DNA of 64,000 nucleotides from CAG-533 sp964589375 (GTDB lineage Bacteria > Bacillota_I > Bacilli_A > RF39 > UBA660). The notes beneath the pieces are model-generated. The model did no database searches. It was not told the DNA's origin and saw nothing but the letters and a program-made list of their open reading frames with translations. Location: positions 19,257 through 83,256 of the forward strand of contig CAZPSA010000001.1 in NCBI GenBank assembly GCA_964589375.1, given 5' to 3'. This document shows, piece after piece, positions 19,099 through 27,415 of the stretch; position 1 is the first letter of the stretch; each line of letters starts with the position of its first letter. A program made the position numbers and the translations under genes.

Positions 19099-20137
19099 TT
19101 TTAAATTCCTTATATTTATTATATTTTTCATTTATTGTATCATCTTCATCATAATTTAATAATTTAAATTTAAAAAGTTTTTTTAATATATTACAATCAC
19201 TAAATTCAGTACAACTCATATTACAAATATAATTATATTCACAATTTTTACATTTTTTATTATTGCATTTTCCATTTAATGAGCATTTTTTGATCATCCC
19301 CAAATTATCAATATATATATACTCACTATTAAATCCACAATCTATATTTGGATATATACTTGGCCAATTTAGTACTTTTATATAATTTGAATAGTTATAA
19401 CTATATTTCAAAATATACATTGAAATATTTATATATGAATCAACAAGTAGCTTAGTGTCAACAACCTGATTGATTTCATGAAATATAAATGGAGAAAAAA
19501 TTAATCCTATATTATTATTAATACATTCGATACAAATTTTTTCCAAATCATTATTTATTCTTGGTAAAACAGAAATTTTATGGTTTAATAAATCATTTTT
19601 ATTTTCTATTATACTTTCAATTTTTTCAACATAAAAAACAATATTGAAAATATTAAAATACTTAAATTTTTTTAAAATTTCAAAATTTTCAATTTTTGTG
19701 AAAATTGTTAAACTTGATGAAATATCATATATTTTATTAAAATAATTTTCCAATAATTTTATATTTTCAAATTTTTCAATGTAAATAAATATTTTATCAA
19801 CCAAACTACTATTTGCTATATTTTTTATACAATTATACACATTTTTTATTTCATATGTTTTTTTTGTTAAATCTACAATGATTTTTTTCTCTAATGCTTT
19901 TGAAGATACAATGTAATCATCCAGATTGCTATTTTTAATATTTAAAAATTCTTCTTCAAATAAATATTCTAATGCTTCATTATATAATTCATTAGAATAT
20001 TTATATTCTTTTAACTCAGCAATCAATTTTGCTATTTCATCGCTAATCAAAACATATTTATGATTTTTTAAATTCATCAATAAATATATTTCATTATCTA
20101 TTTTTGACATTCTTACATCTTTACTCAAATAATACAT
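19070..20137 (-). CDS. RRE (PqqD-like) + SPASM-like protein without radical SAM cysteines
   Basis: 355 residues. Residues 1-75 look like a PqqD-type peptide-recognition domain (KDVRMSKIDNEIYLL, then HKYVLISDEIAKLI). Residues 85-260 have the strand-helix rhythm of a radical SAM barrel, but where CxxxCxxC should stand (after IIVDLT, ~87) there are no cysteines. The end carries a dense cysteine cluster (267, 285, 291, 296, 299, 305, 309, 315) of SPASM type. This looks like a radical SAM enzyme that lost its catalytic cluster while keeping the substrate-binding and auxiliary-cluster parts: a chaperone or scaffold for the maturase. It starts right after the ATPase gene with GAGGATT before ATG. Confidence 0.65.
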   Translation of the reverse strand: MYYLSKDVRMSKIDNEIYLLMNLKNHKYVLISDEIAKLIAELKEYKYSNELYNEALEYLFEEEFLNIKNSNLDDYIVSSKALEKKIIVDLTKKTYEIKNVYNCIKNIANSSLVDKIFIYIEKFENIKLLENYFNKIYDISSSLTIFTKIENFEILKKFKYFNIFNIVFYVEKIESIIENKNDLLNHKISVLPRINNDLEKICIECINNNIGLIFSPFIFHEINQVVDTKLLVDSYINISMYILKYSYNYSNYIKVLNWPSIYPNIDCGFNSEYIYIDNLGMIKKCSLNGKCNNKKCKNCEYNYICNMSCTEFSDCNILKKLFKFKLLNYDEDDTINEKYNKYKEFKNEEMLLYNR

Positions 20138-20139
20138 AT

Positions 20140-20835
20140 CTAATCCTCATCAAATAATATCTTAAATAATTTTTCAGGGCATTCAAGCATCATTTTATAT
20201 ATAACAAAGTGTGATGTATCTTTATAATCCATGCGTTTTACCTCATCATCTATATATATAAAATCAGCATTTGGGTAAGACATTATAATAGGAGAATGCG
20301 TTACAACTATTATTTGGGTATCTTTTTGTTTTGACAGTTCATTTATTATACTTAATAATCTGAGTTGATTTTGAGGAGATAAAGCATTTTCCGGCTCATC
20401 TAACAAAAATATTCCTTCTTTAAAAGAATCAAATAATTCTAAAAAGCTTTCTCCATGAGACAATTCACTAAATTTTTTTCTATAATAAGCCAAAATTTGC
20501 GGATCGGATTCAATATAATTATAGTAAGAATTAAACGTATCACTTCTAAAATAAAAACCTTTTTTAGTTTTATATGACCAAGATAATTTTATGTCCTGTA
20601 TTTGTCTTAAATTTTCTGTTGATTTATAATTACTATTTTTGTTTCCACCTAATATATTAAAACCAACATTGTCAGCTATATATTTTAAAATTGTTGATTT
20701 TCCACAACCATTTTCCCCAGATATTATTGTAACATTATTCTTAAACTTAATGCTAAAACCATCTTTGAATATTTTAATATTATATGGATAAGTATTTTCA
20801 TTTTTCGATTCAACTGCTATTTCTTTAAGAATCAT
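20140..20835 (-). CDS. ABC/RecF-like ATPase (standalone)
   Basis: 231 residues, no membrane part. Walker A SGENGCGKST, a signature-like LSHGES, Walker B IFLLDEPENALS and the switch His in VVTHSP mark an AAA/ABC ATPase of the predicted-ATPase (COG3910-like) group. It overlaps the nucleotidyltransferase gene by 11 nt and is followed 2 nt later by the RRE/SPASM gene, so it belongs to the operon. Such ATPases accompany several RiPP and defence loci without a settled role. Driving a conformational step or assembly of the maturation complex is the simplest guess; it is not a transporter subunit by sequence. Confidence 0.78.
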   Translation of the reverse strand: MILKEIAVESKNENTYPYNIKIFKDGFSIKFKNNVTIISGENGCGKSTILKYIADNVGFNILGGNKNSNYKSTENLRQIQDIKLSWSYKTKKGFYFRSDTFNSYYNYIESDPQILAYYRKKFSELSHGESFLELFDSFKEGIFLLDEPENALSPQNQLRLLSIINELSKQKDTQIIVVTHSPIIMSYPNADFIYIDDEVKRMDYKDTSHFVIYKMMLECPEKLFKILFDED

Positions 20836-22354
20836 ATATGTTATTTCCTTTCTTTATAATTACTGGCTGCTCAGTATATGATATATGTTGAAGACTATTT
20901 GTAATTTTATTACCATCTATCTCATGTATAATGAAATTTAGTCCTACATTTGAGTTATAATTTATATCTAACTTTTCCATATCAATTTCAAATTCAAAGC
21001 TACCATTTTTTATATTTGGTTTAATATATTCTATTATTTTTGCTCTCTTTTCTCTTGAATAATCATATTTTACTTCATCTCTTCCAAGCATAGTTTCAGT
21101 CATAAATAATTTATCCTTTTTGATCCTTATCATTAATGGATAAAATGGTTTAATAAATTCATTAAATGAATTTTTAAAATATAATTGAATATAAATTGCA
21201 AAATGGTCTGGTCTTTTATTATTATAGAAATCTAAATTTAAATAAAACTTTTTATCAATGACTGTCAAACTATAATTTATGGGTTTATCCCCTAAATTTT
21301 TGATAAAACTTTCGTTGTTATTTAGATAATTTTTATTTGATGCTCCAATTAAGAACTCACTATAAGTATATTTACTTAAAAAATCAATAATTTCATCTTT
21401 AAAAAAATATCTATAAATCAAAGGGATATTCCATTTTATTCTACCAATATCTACTAAGTCATGTTTCTTATAGTCAATTAATTCTTTTGGAAAAAAAGAT
21501 AAAAATTCTATGATCCATTCTTCTTGATATATTTCATACATTCTCAAAAAAACTAGTCTAATTTTATGAATCAACTTATATTTATGTGCATAATCTAGTA
21601 TTTTATTCCAATCTAATAAATTATAATTTTTCTTAACAAAACAACATATATCTACTAGATATTGCAAAATATATCTTTTTGAAAATTGTAAGGAAAAAAT
21701 ATTTTCAGTAAAATAGTAATAATAATTAATTAATAATAAAAATGTATTATTAAGGTCAAATGTTTTTACTTCCATTTTATCATATTGTATAATTTTTTGT
21801 TCACAATTTATATTATAAATCTGAGTTTTTTCACTATTCTTTAATTCTATTACCATCTTTTGGTTGTCAAAAATAATTGGTAATGAAATTTCACCATGTA
21901 TATTTTCTAAATTTTCATTAAAATCAAAATAACATTTGAATTTTTGTTTTATAATTGAAATAAATTTTTGCTTTTCATAAGAATCATTTATAACAATATC
22001 TATATCAGAATACATTCTTTTATTTTGCTCACCATATATCAGAGTATTTAATATTTTCCCTTTATATATACTATATTTTATATTATTCTCATTTAATAAT
22101 TTCACAACTTCAAAGAAAAATTCATCGTATGTTTTATAAAATGACAGATACTTATTTTTTATTCCCGTAATTACATTTTGATATGGTTTAAAAATATCTA
22201 AATCTATTATTTTTTCATAATAATGAAAAAATAATTTATGTTCAATTAGAATATCAATAACTTCATCACAATCTATATATTTAATATCATCACCTAAACA
22301 ATTTATATTGTCCTTAATTAATGAAATTACAAATTTATGATTGATATTTAACAT
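20825..22354 (-). CDS. Nucleotidyltransferase-family protein (NTP_transf_5 type), first gene of the RiPP operon
   Basis: 509 residues. YKGKILNTLIYGE followed by RMYSDIDIVI (K98-G99, R113, D117, D119) is the signature of the uncharacterised nucleotidyltransferase family found in many RiPP clusters together with HprK-like proteins. The remaining ~360 residues are unrecognised, with a beta-rich C-terminus. Both Asp of the metal site are present, so activity (adding a nucleotide or sugar-1-phosphate to a peptide or phosphopeptide) is possible. The start has GAGGAG and AAGGA upstream. A 237-nt A+T-rich spacer separates it from metK and must hold the operon promoter; I saw only weak hexamers (TTAACT-17-TATTAT). 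Confidence 0.75.
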   Translation of the reverse strand: MLNINHKFVISLIKDNINCLGDDIKYIDCDEVIDILIEHKLFFHYYEKIIDLDIFKPYQNVITGIKNKYLSFYKTYDEFFFEVVKLLNENNIKYSIYKGKILNTLIYGEQNKRMYSDIDIVINDSYEKQKFISIIKQKFKCYFDFNENLENIHGEISLPIIFDNQKMVIELKNSEKTQIYNINCEQKIIQYDKMEVKTFDLNNTFLLLINYYYYFTENIFSLQFSKRYILQYLVDICCFVKKNYNLLDWNKILDYAHKYKLIHKIRLVFLRMYEIYQEEWIIEFLSFFPKELIDYKKHDLVDIGRIKWNIPLIYRYFFKDEIIDFLSKYTYSEFLIGASNKNYLNNNESFIKNLGDKPINYSLTVIDKKFYLNLDFYNNKRPDHFAIYIQLYFKNSFNEFIKPFYPLMIRIKKDKLFMTETMLGRDEVKYDYSREKRAKIIEYIKPNIKNGSFEFEIDMEKLDINYNSNVGLNFIIHEIDGNKITNSLQHISYTEQPVIIKKGNNIYDS

Positions 22355-22591
22355 AAATCCTTAAACTCCTCAACTTTCCTTTTTTTTCAAAAATATACTA
22401 ATTATTCTAATATAATAAATTATTAATTCTAAGTAGTTAATTTTACTAACAATAATTTATCTAAAATATCTATTAAACTAAGCTTATAAATTTTTATTTT
22501 ATCATTTTCATACATCGTAATTTATAACTCAAAAATTAATTTATTAATTTTGGAACCTTTTAAATTGATTTATATATATATATATGAAAAA

Positions 22592-23725
22592 TTATTTATA
22601 TTTTTCTAATTCATTTATTTTGTCTAATTGTTCCCATGGAAGATTATCTTTTCCAAAATGACCATAGTTAGTAGTCAATTTATAAATTGGTCTTCTTAAA
22701 CCCAAATGATTAATGATTCCTTTTGGGCTTAATACAAATGTTTTTCTAATAGCATCAATTATTTCTAAATCAGATACTTTTGCAGTTCCGTAAGTTTTAA
22801 CCATTATTGAAGTTGGTTCTGATACACCAATTGCATAACTTAATCCAATTTCAATTTTTTCAGCAAAACCAGCTGCAACTAAGTTTTTAGCGATATATCT
22901 TGCCATATAGGCACCACTTCTATCTACCTTAGATGGATCTTTACCACTAAACGCTCCACCACCATGTCTTGCATATCCACCATATGTATCAACAATTATT
23001 TTTCTTCCAGTTAATCCACTGTCTCCTTTAGGTCCACCAATAACAAATCTTCCTGTTGGATTAATGTAGTATTTAGTGTTTTCATCTAATAATTCATTAG
23101 GTAAAACAGCTTTAATAACGTTATTTAATACAAATTCTCTTACTTCTTCAATTGTAACATCTTCACTATGTTGAGTTGAAACAACAACATTATCAATTCT
23201 TACAATTTTATTATTATCATATTCTACGCTAACTTGAGCTTTTCCATCAGGTCTTAAGAAATCAACCATTTTACTTTTTCTACATTCTGTTAATCTTCTT
23301 GTTAATCTATGTGCAAACATAACAGGTGCTGGCATATATTCTGGTGTTTCGTTACTAGCAAATCCAAACATCATCCCTTGATCTCCGGCTCCATCATCAG
23401 AGTTTACTCCCATAGCAATATCTGGTGATTGTTTGTCTAAAGCAACAAGTACGGCTAAATTTTCGGCGTCAAATCCTAATTTTCCTCTGTTATATCCAAT
23501 TTCATCAACTGTTTCTCTAACAATTTTTTGAATATCCACATTAGCTTTTGATGTAACTTCTCCTATAACCATTACTAATCCTGTAGTAGCACATACTTCG
23601 CAAGCTACATGAGCATTTTTATCTTGCTCTAAATAAGCATCTAAAATACAATCAGAAATTTTATCGCAAACTTTATCAGGATGTCCTTCTGTAACAGATT
23701 CCGATGTAAATACTTCCTTTATCAT
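22592..23725 (-). CDS. metK: S-adenosylmethionine synthetase
   Basis: 377 residues, slightly shorter than most MetK. SESVTEGHPDKVCD at the N-terminus (ATP/methionine site), GAGDQGMMFGFA in the middle and GGGAFSGKDPSKVDRS in the C-terminal third are diagnostic. It makes SAM from ATP and methionine in the cytosol. It follows a small secreted-protein gene by 2 nt and shares that gene's strong promoter. No SAM riboswitch is visible upstream. It lies just before the radical SAM peptide operon in the same direction, so it could feed that operon, but it may simply be the core gene beside which the operon inserted. Confidence 0.97.
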   Translation of the reverse strand: MIKEVFTSESVTEGHPDKVCDKISDCILDAYLEQDKNAHVACEVCATTGLVMVIGEVTSKANVDIQKIVRETVDEIGYNRGKLGFDAENLAVLVALDKQSPDIAMGVNSDDGAGDQGMMFGFASNETPEYMPAPVMFAHRLTRRLTECRKSKMVDFLRPDGKAQVSVEYDNNKIVRIDNVVVSTQHSEDVTIEEVREFVLNNVIKAVLPNELLDENTKYYINPTGRFVIGGPKGDSGLTGRKIIVDTYGGYARHGGGAFSGKDPSKVDRSGAYMARYIAKNLVAAGFAEKIEIGLSYAIGVSEPTSIMVKTYGTAKVSDLEIIDAIRKTFVLSPKGIINHLGLRRPIYKLTTNYGHFGKDNLPWEQLDKINELEKYK

Positions 23726-23727
23726 AA

Positions 23728-24135
23728 CTACTCATTAATAATTACACTAGAACCAATGTAAAATATATTACTAATTTCACCAGTTACATTAGTTATAGTT
23801 TGTTGATTTTCAATTATGGTAATAACAACTGTACCAACATTGTTTTCATCGGCACTACACAACAAATAATTTGTTGATTCATTAAGATCAACAACTAAAA
23901 TTTCACATGTCCCAATTATTTCTTCATTTCCACGAACGCAATTTGTTAAATATCCTATTTTTGTCTCATCATCAATAGAAACATAGAATTCATTATTACT
24001 TAATGATAAAACATCAACTCTATCAGGGTTTTCATCTTTAACAATTGTTACTCTAGCAGCATTTACTTTAATTGTACCAATGTATAATGTAAAAACTAAA
24101 ACTAATAAAAATATTTTTAAAATTCTTTTTTTCAT
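23728..24135 (-). CDS. Small secreted protein upstream of metK
   Basis: 135 residues. A clean signal peptide (MKKR, then a hydrophobic stretch, cleavage near VNAA) precedes ~105 residues of beta-rich, acidic sequence with three cysteines. No family recognised. GGAGGAG lies before the ATG and a near-consensus promoter 26 nt further up, so expression should be high. It is co-transcribed with metK. A surface or cell-wall protein is likely; any link with SAM metabolism is not evident. Confidence 0.7.
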   Translation of the reverse strand: MKKRILKIFLLVLVFTLYIGTIKVNAARVTIVKDENPDRVDVLSLSNNEFYVSIDDETKIGYLTNCVRGNEEIIGTCEILVVDLNESTNYLLCSADENNVGTVVITIIENQQTITNVTGEISNIFYIGSSVIINE

Positions 24136-24161
24136 ATTCTCCTCCTTATGAATTCGCTTAC

Positions 24162-24190
24162 ATTATACCAATTAAAAATACACATGTCAA
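24162..24190 (-). promoter_or_regulatory. Near-perfect sigma-A promoter for the secreted protein-metK operon
   Basis: TTGACA (24190-24185), 17-nt spacer, TATAAT (24167-24162) on the minus strand. Both hexamers match consensus exactly, and the spacer ends in TGG. Confidence 0.85.
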
Positions 24191-24235
24191 CCAATTTAAT
24201 ATCAATAAAATTGAGCATTTTTTATATGTTTTAGT

Positions 24236-24268
24236 AAAAAAAAAAAAAAAAGCCCAAATTGTTGGGCT
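24236..24268 (-). terminator. Intrinsic terminator of the TPR-regulator gene
   Basis: On the minus strand AGCCCAA, a 4-nt loop and TTGGGCT are followed by a run of about 15 T. It lies after the stop of the regulator gene and before the metK promoter, isolating the two units. Confidence 0.9.
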
Positions 24269-24296
24269 TAAATTCGACACTTTTTGCCATTTTTTT

Positions 24297-25424
24297 CTAT
24301 TTCTGCCTATTTTTAAAATTTTTCAAAATTTTAATTAATGGACCCATAATTGGGTACTTTGAAAGATCTGAAAGTGTAGTTTTTATTGGATTTTCCAAAT
24401 AATCATTTAATAATATAAAATATTTTTTATCATCATCATCTGCATATTCAATATTTTCATTATAAAAACTTAAATACTCTTTTCTGTCGATTTTAAATAA
24501 AGATACTAACAAACATGTAATTAGAGTAAAATTCATTTTTTCATAATTCTTAATTTTATCATTAACATCATTATATCTTTCTAATGCTACTAAAGCAACA
24601 GTTTCAAAAATTATAGCAGATTCTATTTCATAATCACTAAAATCAATAGATTTCAAATACAAAATTTGTTTCTCAGCTATATTAAGGCATTCATCATAAT
24701 TTCCTATATACAAATAGGAACTCATAATTGTTCTATTTACTGAAATAATTCTCTTGAAATTTAAATCTTTATATAAAATATCTTGAGCACACTTCCCAAA
24801 AAAAATGGCTTCAATATATTTTTTTTCAGAATAACATTTAGATGCTACAATTTGATATGACATAGCATTTTTATAATTATGTCTCCATTCATCACTTAAT
24901 ATAATATCAGAATCAAAGAATAAATTTAATATTTCAAAAATTTCTTTTAATTCAAATATAAAGAAATCATAATACTTTTTTACATCTTCATATAATTCAT
25001 AATAATTTTGCTTAACATATGATATTGACTTGTGATTATTTACAAGCATAAAAAGTTTTATTAATTTAATTACAGGAGCTAATAATGTATTTTCCCCTAG
25101 TAATTTATTTAAAAATGTTAAATCATCATCATACGAATCATAAATTCTGTAATACATATTGTAATATATTTCATTGATTTTTGATTCTAATAGTTCGACT
25201 AATGATGTCTCTGGAATGATAAATCCAAAATGATTGGATAATTGCTTTATAATGTTTTTCCCAACTTTTTGTTCATAATCACGTGATCTTCTATATGAAC
25301 TATTGTTGATAAATAACTCAGCAAATATTTCTTCTTTTCTTATATCATTTATTTTTAAATAAATATCAAAAAAATAAAAATATATTCTTGACCCTTTATA
25401 TTCAGAAATATTAATTTTTTTCAT
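24297..25424 (-). CDS. TPR-like, possibly peptide-responsive regulator (Rgg/AimR-like architecture)
   Basis: 375 residues from ATG at 25424 (AAGGAG 6 nt upstream; the longer in-frame start at 25484 lies inside the -35 box). The C-terminal two thirds are helical hairpins of TPR type (IEAIFFGKCAQDIL, YLYIGNYDECLNIAEK). The N-terminal ~70 residues (RKEEIFAELFINNSSYRRSRD) could be a divergent helix-turn-helix. Helical-repeat regulators with an N-terminal HTH sense short peptides in Firmicutes. It has its own promoter and terminator. It may regulate the neighbouring peptide operon or element, but no evidence of target exists; identification is tentative. Confidence 0.5.
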   Translation of the reverse strand: MKKINISEYKGSRIYFYFFDIYLKINDIRKEEIFAELFINNSSYRRSRDYEQKVGKNIIKQLSNHFGFIIPETSLVELLESKINEIYYNMYYRIYDSYDDDLTFLNKLLGENTLLAPVIKLIKLFMLVNNHKSISYVKQNYYELYEDVKKYYDFFIFELKEIFEILNLFFDSDIILSDEWRHNYKNAMSYQIVASKCYSEKKYIEAIFFGKCAQDILYKDLNFKRIISVNRTIMSSYLYIGNYDECLNIAEKQILYLKSIDFSDYEIESAIIFETVALVALERYNDVNDKIKNYEKMNFTLITCLLVSLFKIDRKEYLSFYNENIEYADDDDKKYFILLNDYLENPIKTTLSDLSKYPIMGPLIKILKNFKNRQK

Positions 25425-25455
25425 AAACCACTCCTTATTAATATCTATAAGTAAA

Positions 25456-25484
25456 ATTATATCATAATCATAAATAAATAACAA
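25456..25484 (-). promoter_or_regulatory. Promoter of the TPR-like regulator
   Basis: TTGTTA (25484-25479), 17 nt, TATAAT (25461-25456) on the minus strand, 31 nt before the chosen start codon. Confidence 0.7.
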
Positions 25485-25525
25485 ATAATAAAAATATATA
25501 TCATAAGAAATTTACAAAAATTTCA

Positions 25526-25556
25526 ACATAAAACGCAGTCAATTAATGACTACGTT
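25526..25556 (-). terminator. Terminator-like hairpin at the end of the nucleotide cassette
   Basis: AACGTAGTCA and TGACTGCGTT pair through ten positions with one G-U, which occurs only in minus-strand RNA, and are followed by TTTATG. It is the first hairpin after the cassette's last gene. The T-run is weak. Confidence 0.55.
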
Positions 25557-25579
25557 AATGTTATTACTTAATTTATTTC

Positions 25580-25815
25580 TTAATAAAATTTTTCAATTCC
25601 TTCAATTTGACAATTTTTCAAACTACATATAAAATTATTCTTTGTTCCTTTGGATTGATTAACAGCATCATCAATTTCCATAATTATAATATTTGTTTTT
25701 TATTAGCATCACAAATAGTATTTATTCTAAACTTATTTTAACACTCAATTTTAATTATACTTTCTCTTTTTGACTTAATAAGTTCTAACACGCATAGCAA
25801 ATGCTCATAGTAAAC
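25580..25815 (-). pseudogene. Possible frameshifted gene remnant
   Basis: After the last cassette gene, three short open stretches in different frames follow each other: one with YYEHLLCVLELIKSKRE, one with RINTICDANKKQIL, and one beginning MEIDDAVNQSKG and ending IEKFY. Their composition looks coding, and together they could be a decayed ~75-residue protein. No family is recognisable, and chance open frames in A+T-rich DNA are possible. The remaining gene-free sequence around it shows only the terminator-like hairpin. Confidence 0.3.
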
Positions 25816-25820
25816 ATCAT

Positions 25821-26279
25821 TTATAAGTTGCAAATATATAAAACTAAAAAAACTATGAAACCTATTAATCCAGAGAAAAAGAAAAATCCGTAAATTAATT
25901 TAAGAATCCTTGACCAACTTGGATGCTTTTTTGCTGTTTGTGATAATGTTTTCATATTATACTCTGTAAAATTAAAAACGCATTTTTCATTTTCTATATT
26001 TAATGATTGTTCTATCTTTTGCAAAACATGTTCAGAAGATTTAATCATTTGTCTCATTCGATAATCCATTAAATAAAAACACACTGAAAAAAAACTTATA
26101 GATAGAGATGCAAACAATCCAATTAATCTATTTAAATTGGAAGAAAGAATAGCTAATAAGCCAGTAACAAATAAACTTTCAATAACAATGCAAAAATTCA
26201 AAACTTGAATTCGTTGAGAAGCATGTATTTCAAAATGTTTAAGCGCATTATCCATTAAAATTTTATCTTTTTCATCCAT
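25821..26279 (-). CDS. Small membrane protein, SLATT-like effector candidate
   Basis: 152 residues with a cytosolic helix (residues 1-24), two close membrane helices (about 25-70), a charged helical stretch (DYRMRQMIKSSEHVLQ onward) and a third membrane helix near the end (LIYGFFFFSGLIGF). This layout resembles SLATT and related pore-forming proteins that accompany nucleotide-sensing SLOG proteins in conflict systems; the match is by architecture only. It is the last gene of the cassette and overlaps the dTMP-kinase-like gene by 8 nt. A membrane effector that kills the infected cell is a reasonable hypothesis; an ordinary membrane anchor is possible too. Confidence 0.5.
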   Translation of the reverse strand: MDEKDKILMDNALKHFEIHASQRIQVLNFCIVIESLFVTGLLAILSSNLNRLIGLFASLSISFFSVCFYLMDYRMRQMIKSSEHVLQKIEQSLNIENEKCVFNFTEYNMKTLSQTAKKHPSWSRILKLIYGFFFFSGLIGFIVFLVLYICNL

Positions 26280-26835
26280 AAATATTATTCCTTTTTATGA
26301 TATTTTCTATTTCATTAATAATATTGTCCAATTTTTTCATTCCATTTATAACTATCCAAGAAGAGTCATTAGAAACAATATTCATATACTCTTCTCTTAC
26401 TTTATATAAAAGTAATTTATCTTTTTCAATATTATCAGGATTTATTGCACGACTCAAGCTTTCTTCTGGTGTAATATCTATAAAAATTTTTAAATCTGGT
26501 TCTGGCATATCCTTTTCTAACAAATACATCAATTCTCTATCCAATCCTCTTGCAATCCCATATGCAATGGCAGAATATTTATATCTAGTAGATATAACAA
26601 CGTTATTTTCAGATAATGCAATTAATTTATTTTTTTTACTTAACCTTTCACAAGAAAATAGTAATTGTAAAGATAAGGGGTCAAATTGTTTTTCATATAA
26701 TTTTAATTTTATTAATTTACCTATATCACTATTATAATCCGGAAAATCAATTATTACATAATTATTCTTTAATAACAAGTGTTGTGCAATTGTATTTTTA
26801 CCACAATTATCAATTCCTTCTAAAACTATTAACAT
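26272..26835 (-). CDS. Thymidylate-kinase-like nucleoside monophosphate kinase
   Basis: 187 residues. P-loop EGIDNCGKNT (6-15) and a base-binding region are as in dTMP kinases, but the conserved DR[YF] reads STRY (82-85), so the Asp is lost. Lid-type arginines (SRAINPDN) are also sparse. It lies 1 nt after the deoxynucleoside kinase gene and overlaps the membrane-protein gene, so the products are needed together. It would add a second phosphate to a deoxynucleotide; substitution at the key Asp suggests a substrate other than dTMP. A core dTMP kinase is expected elsewhere in the genome. Confidence 0.8.
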   Translation of the reverse strand: MLIVLEGIDNCGKNTIAQHLLLKNNYVIIDFPDYNSDIGKLIKLKLYEKQFDPLSLQLLFSCERLSKKNKLIALSENNVVISTRYKYSAIAYGIARGLDRELMYLLEKDMPEPDLKIFIDITPEESLSRAINPDNIEKDKLLLYKVREEYMNIVSNDSSWIVINGMKKLDNIINEIENIIKRNNIYG

Positions 26836-26836
26836 C

Positions 26837-27415
26837 TCATTTAATCTCCTTCATTTTTTTTACAAAATAATCCACATCATCATTATTGTTAACATCCAAG
26901 TTACTTATATCAATAACTGGTATATTATATTGTTCAACTACTTCATTAAACATGTTATCTAAATCAATAATATAATTATAAGAATTTAACTCACTTTCCC
27001 TATTTCTCATTTTAATACGATTAATTAATTCAACAGAATTACAGTATAAATATACAACATTAATATCAATAAGTTCTAATATATTTTCAAATAATGAATT
27101 ACAAATTTGGAATTCTTCTGCTGACAATATGTTTTTATTAAACATATATTTTGTAAATACTAGATGGTGTGAAAGTATAGATGAATCAATCAAACATAAT
27201 TGCTTACATGATTGTGACTTATTATATAATTCAATCCAACTAATATAAAATTCTAACTGAGTAAAAAAAGCATTTTGTCCTGTTTTCCAATATTCATTTA
27301 AATGTGTTACTGCAGTCAAGTCTTCACATATAACATTATACCCTTTTTGAGATAAAACTTTTCCCCAAGAAGTCTTTCCACAACCAATATTCCCCATCAA
27401 AACTAAAGGTTTCAT
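26837..27415 (-). CDS. Deoxynucleoside kinase (dCK/dGK family)
   Basis: 192 residues. GNIGCGKTS (8-16), an early acidic ED pair, QLEFYISWI and IDSSILSHHLVFTK, then RIKMRNRESE (lid arginines), follow the deoxynucleoside kinase fold order. It phosphorylates a deoxynucleoside at the 5' position using NTP. The usual DRS motif at the active site reads IDSSI, as in some dAK/dGK enzymes. Its ATG overlaps the stop of the glycosylase gene (ATGA). With the deoxyribosyltransferase and the dTMP-kinase-like protein it gives a plausible base to deoxynucleoside to dNMP to dNDP chain. Confidence 0.85.
   Translation of the reverse strand: MKPLVLMGNIGCGKTSWGKVLSQKGYNVICEDLTAVTHLNEYWKTGQNAFFTQLEFYISWIELYNKSQSCKQLCLIDSSILSHHLVFTKYMFNKNILSAEEFQICNSLFENILELIDINVVYLYCNSVELINRIKMRNRESELNSYNYIIDLDNMFNEVVEQYNIPVIDISNLDVNNNDDVDYFVKKMKEIK

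Noticed and set aside
10720..22354. Lasso peptide cluster, suggested by HprK-like and nucleotidyltransferase genes
   Set aside because: No asparagine-synthetase-like cyclase and no B-type transglutaminase protease; the precursors are Cys-rich and a radical SAM maturase is present instead.
22355..22591. A small gene between metK and the peptide operon
   Set aside because: Only very short frames with no ribosome sites; A+T-rich promoter-type DNA is the simpler reading.
23726..24161. SAM riboswitch controlling metK
   Set aside because: metK starts 2 nt after another gene, and the region before that gene has only a promoter and a short leader, no riboswitch fold.
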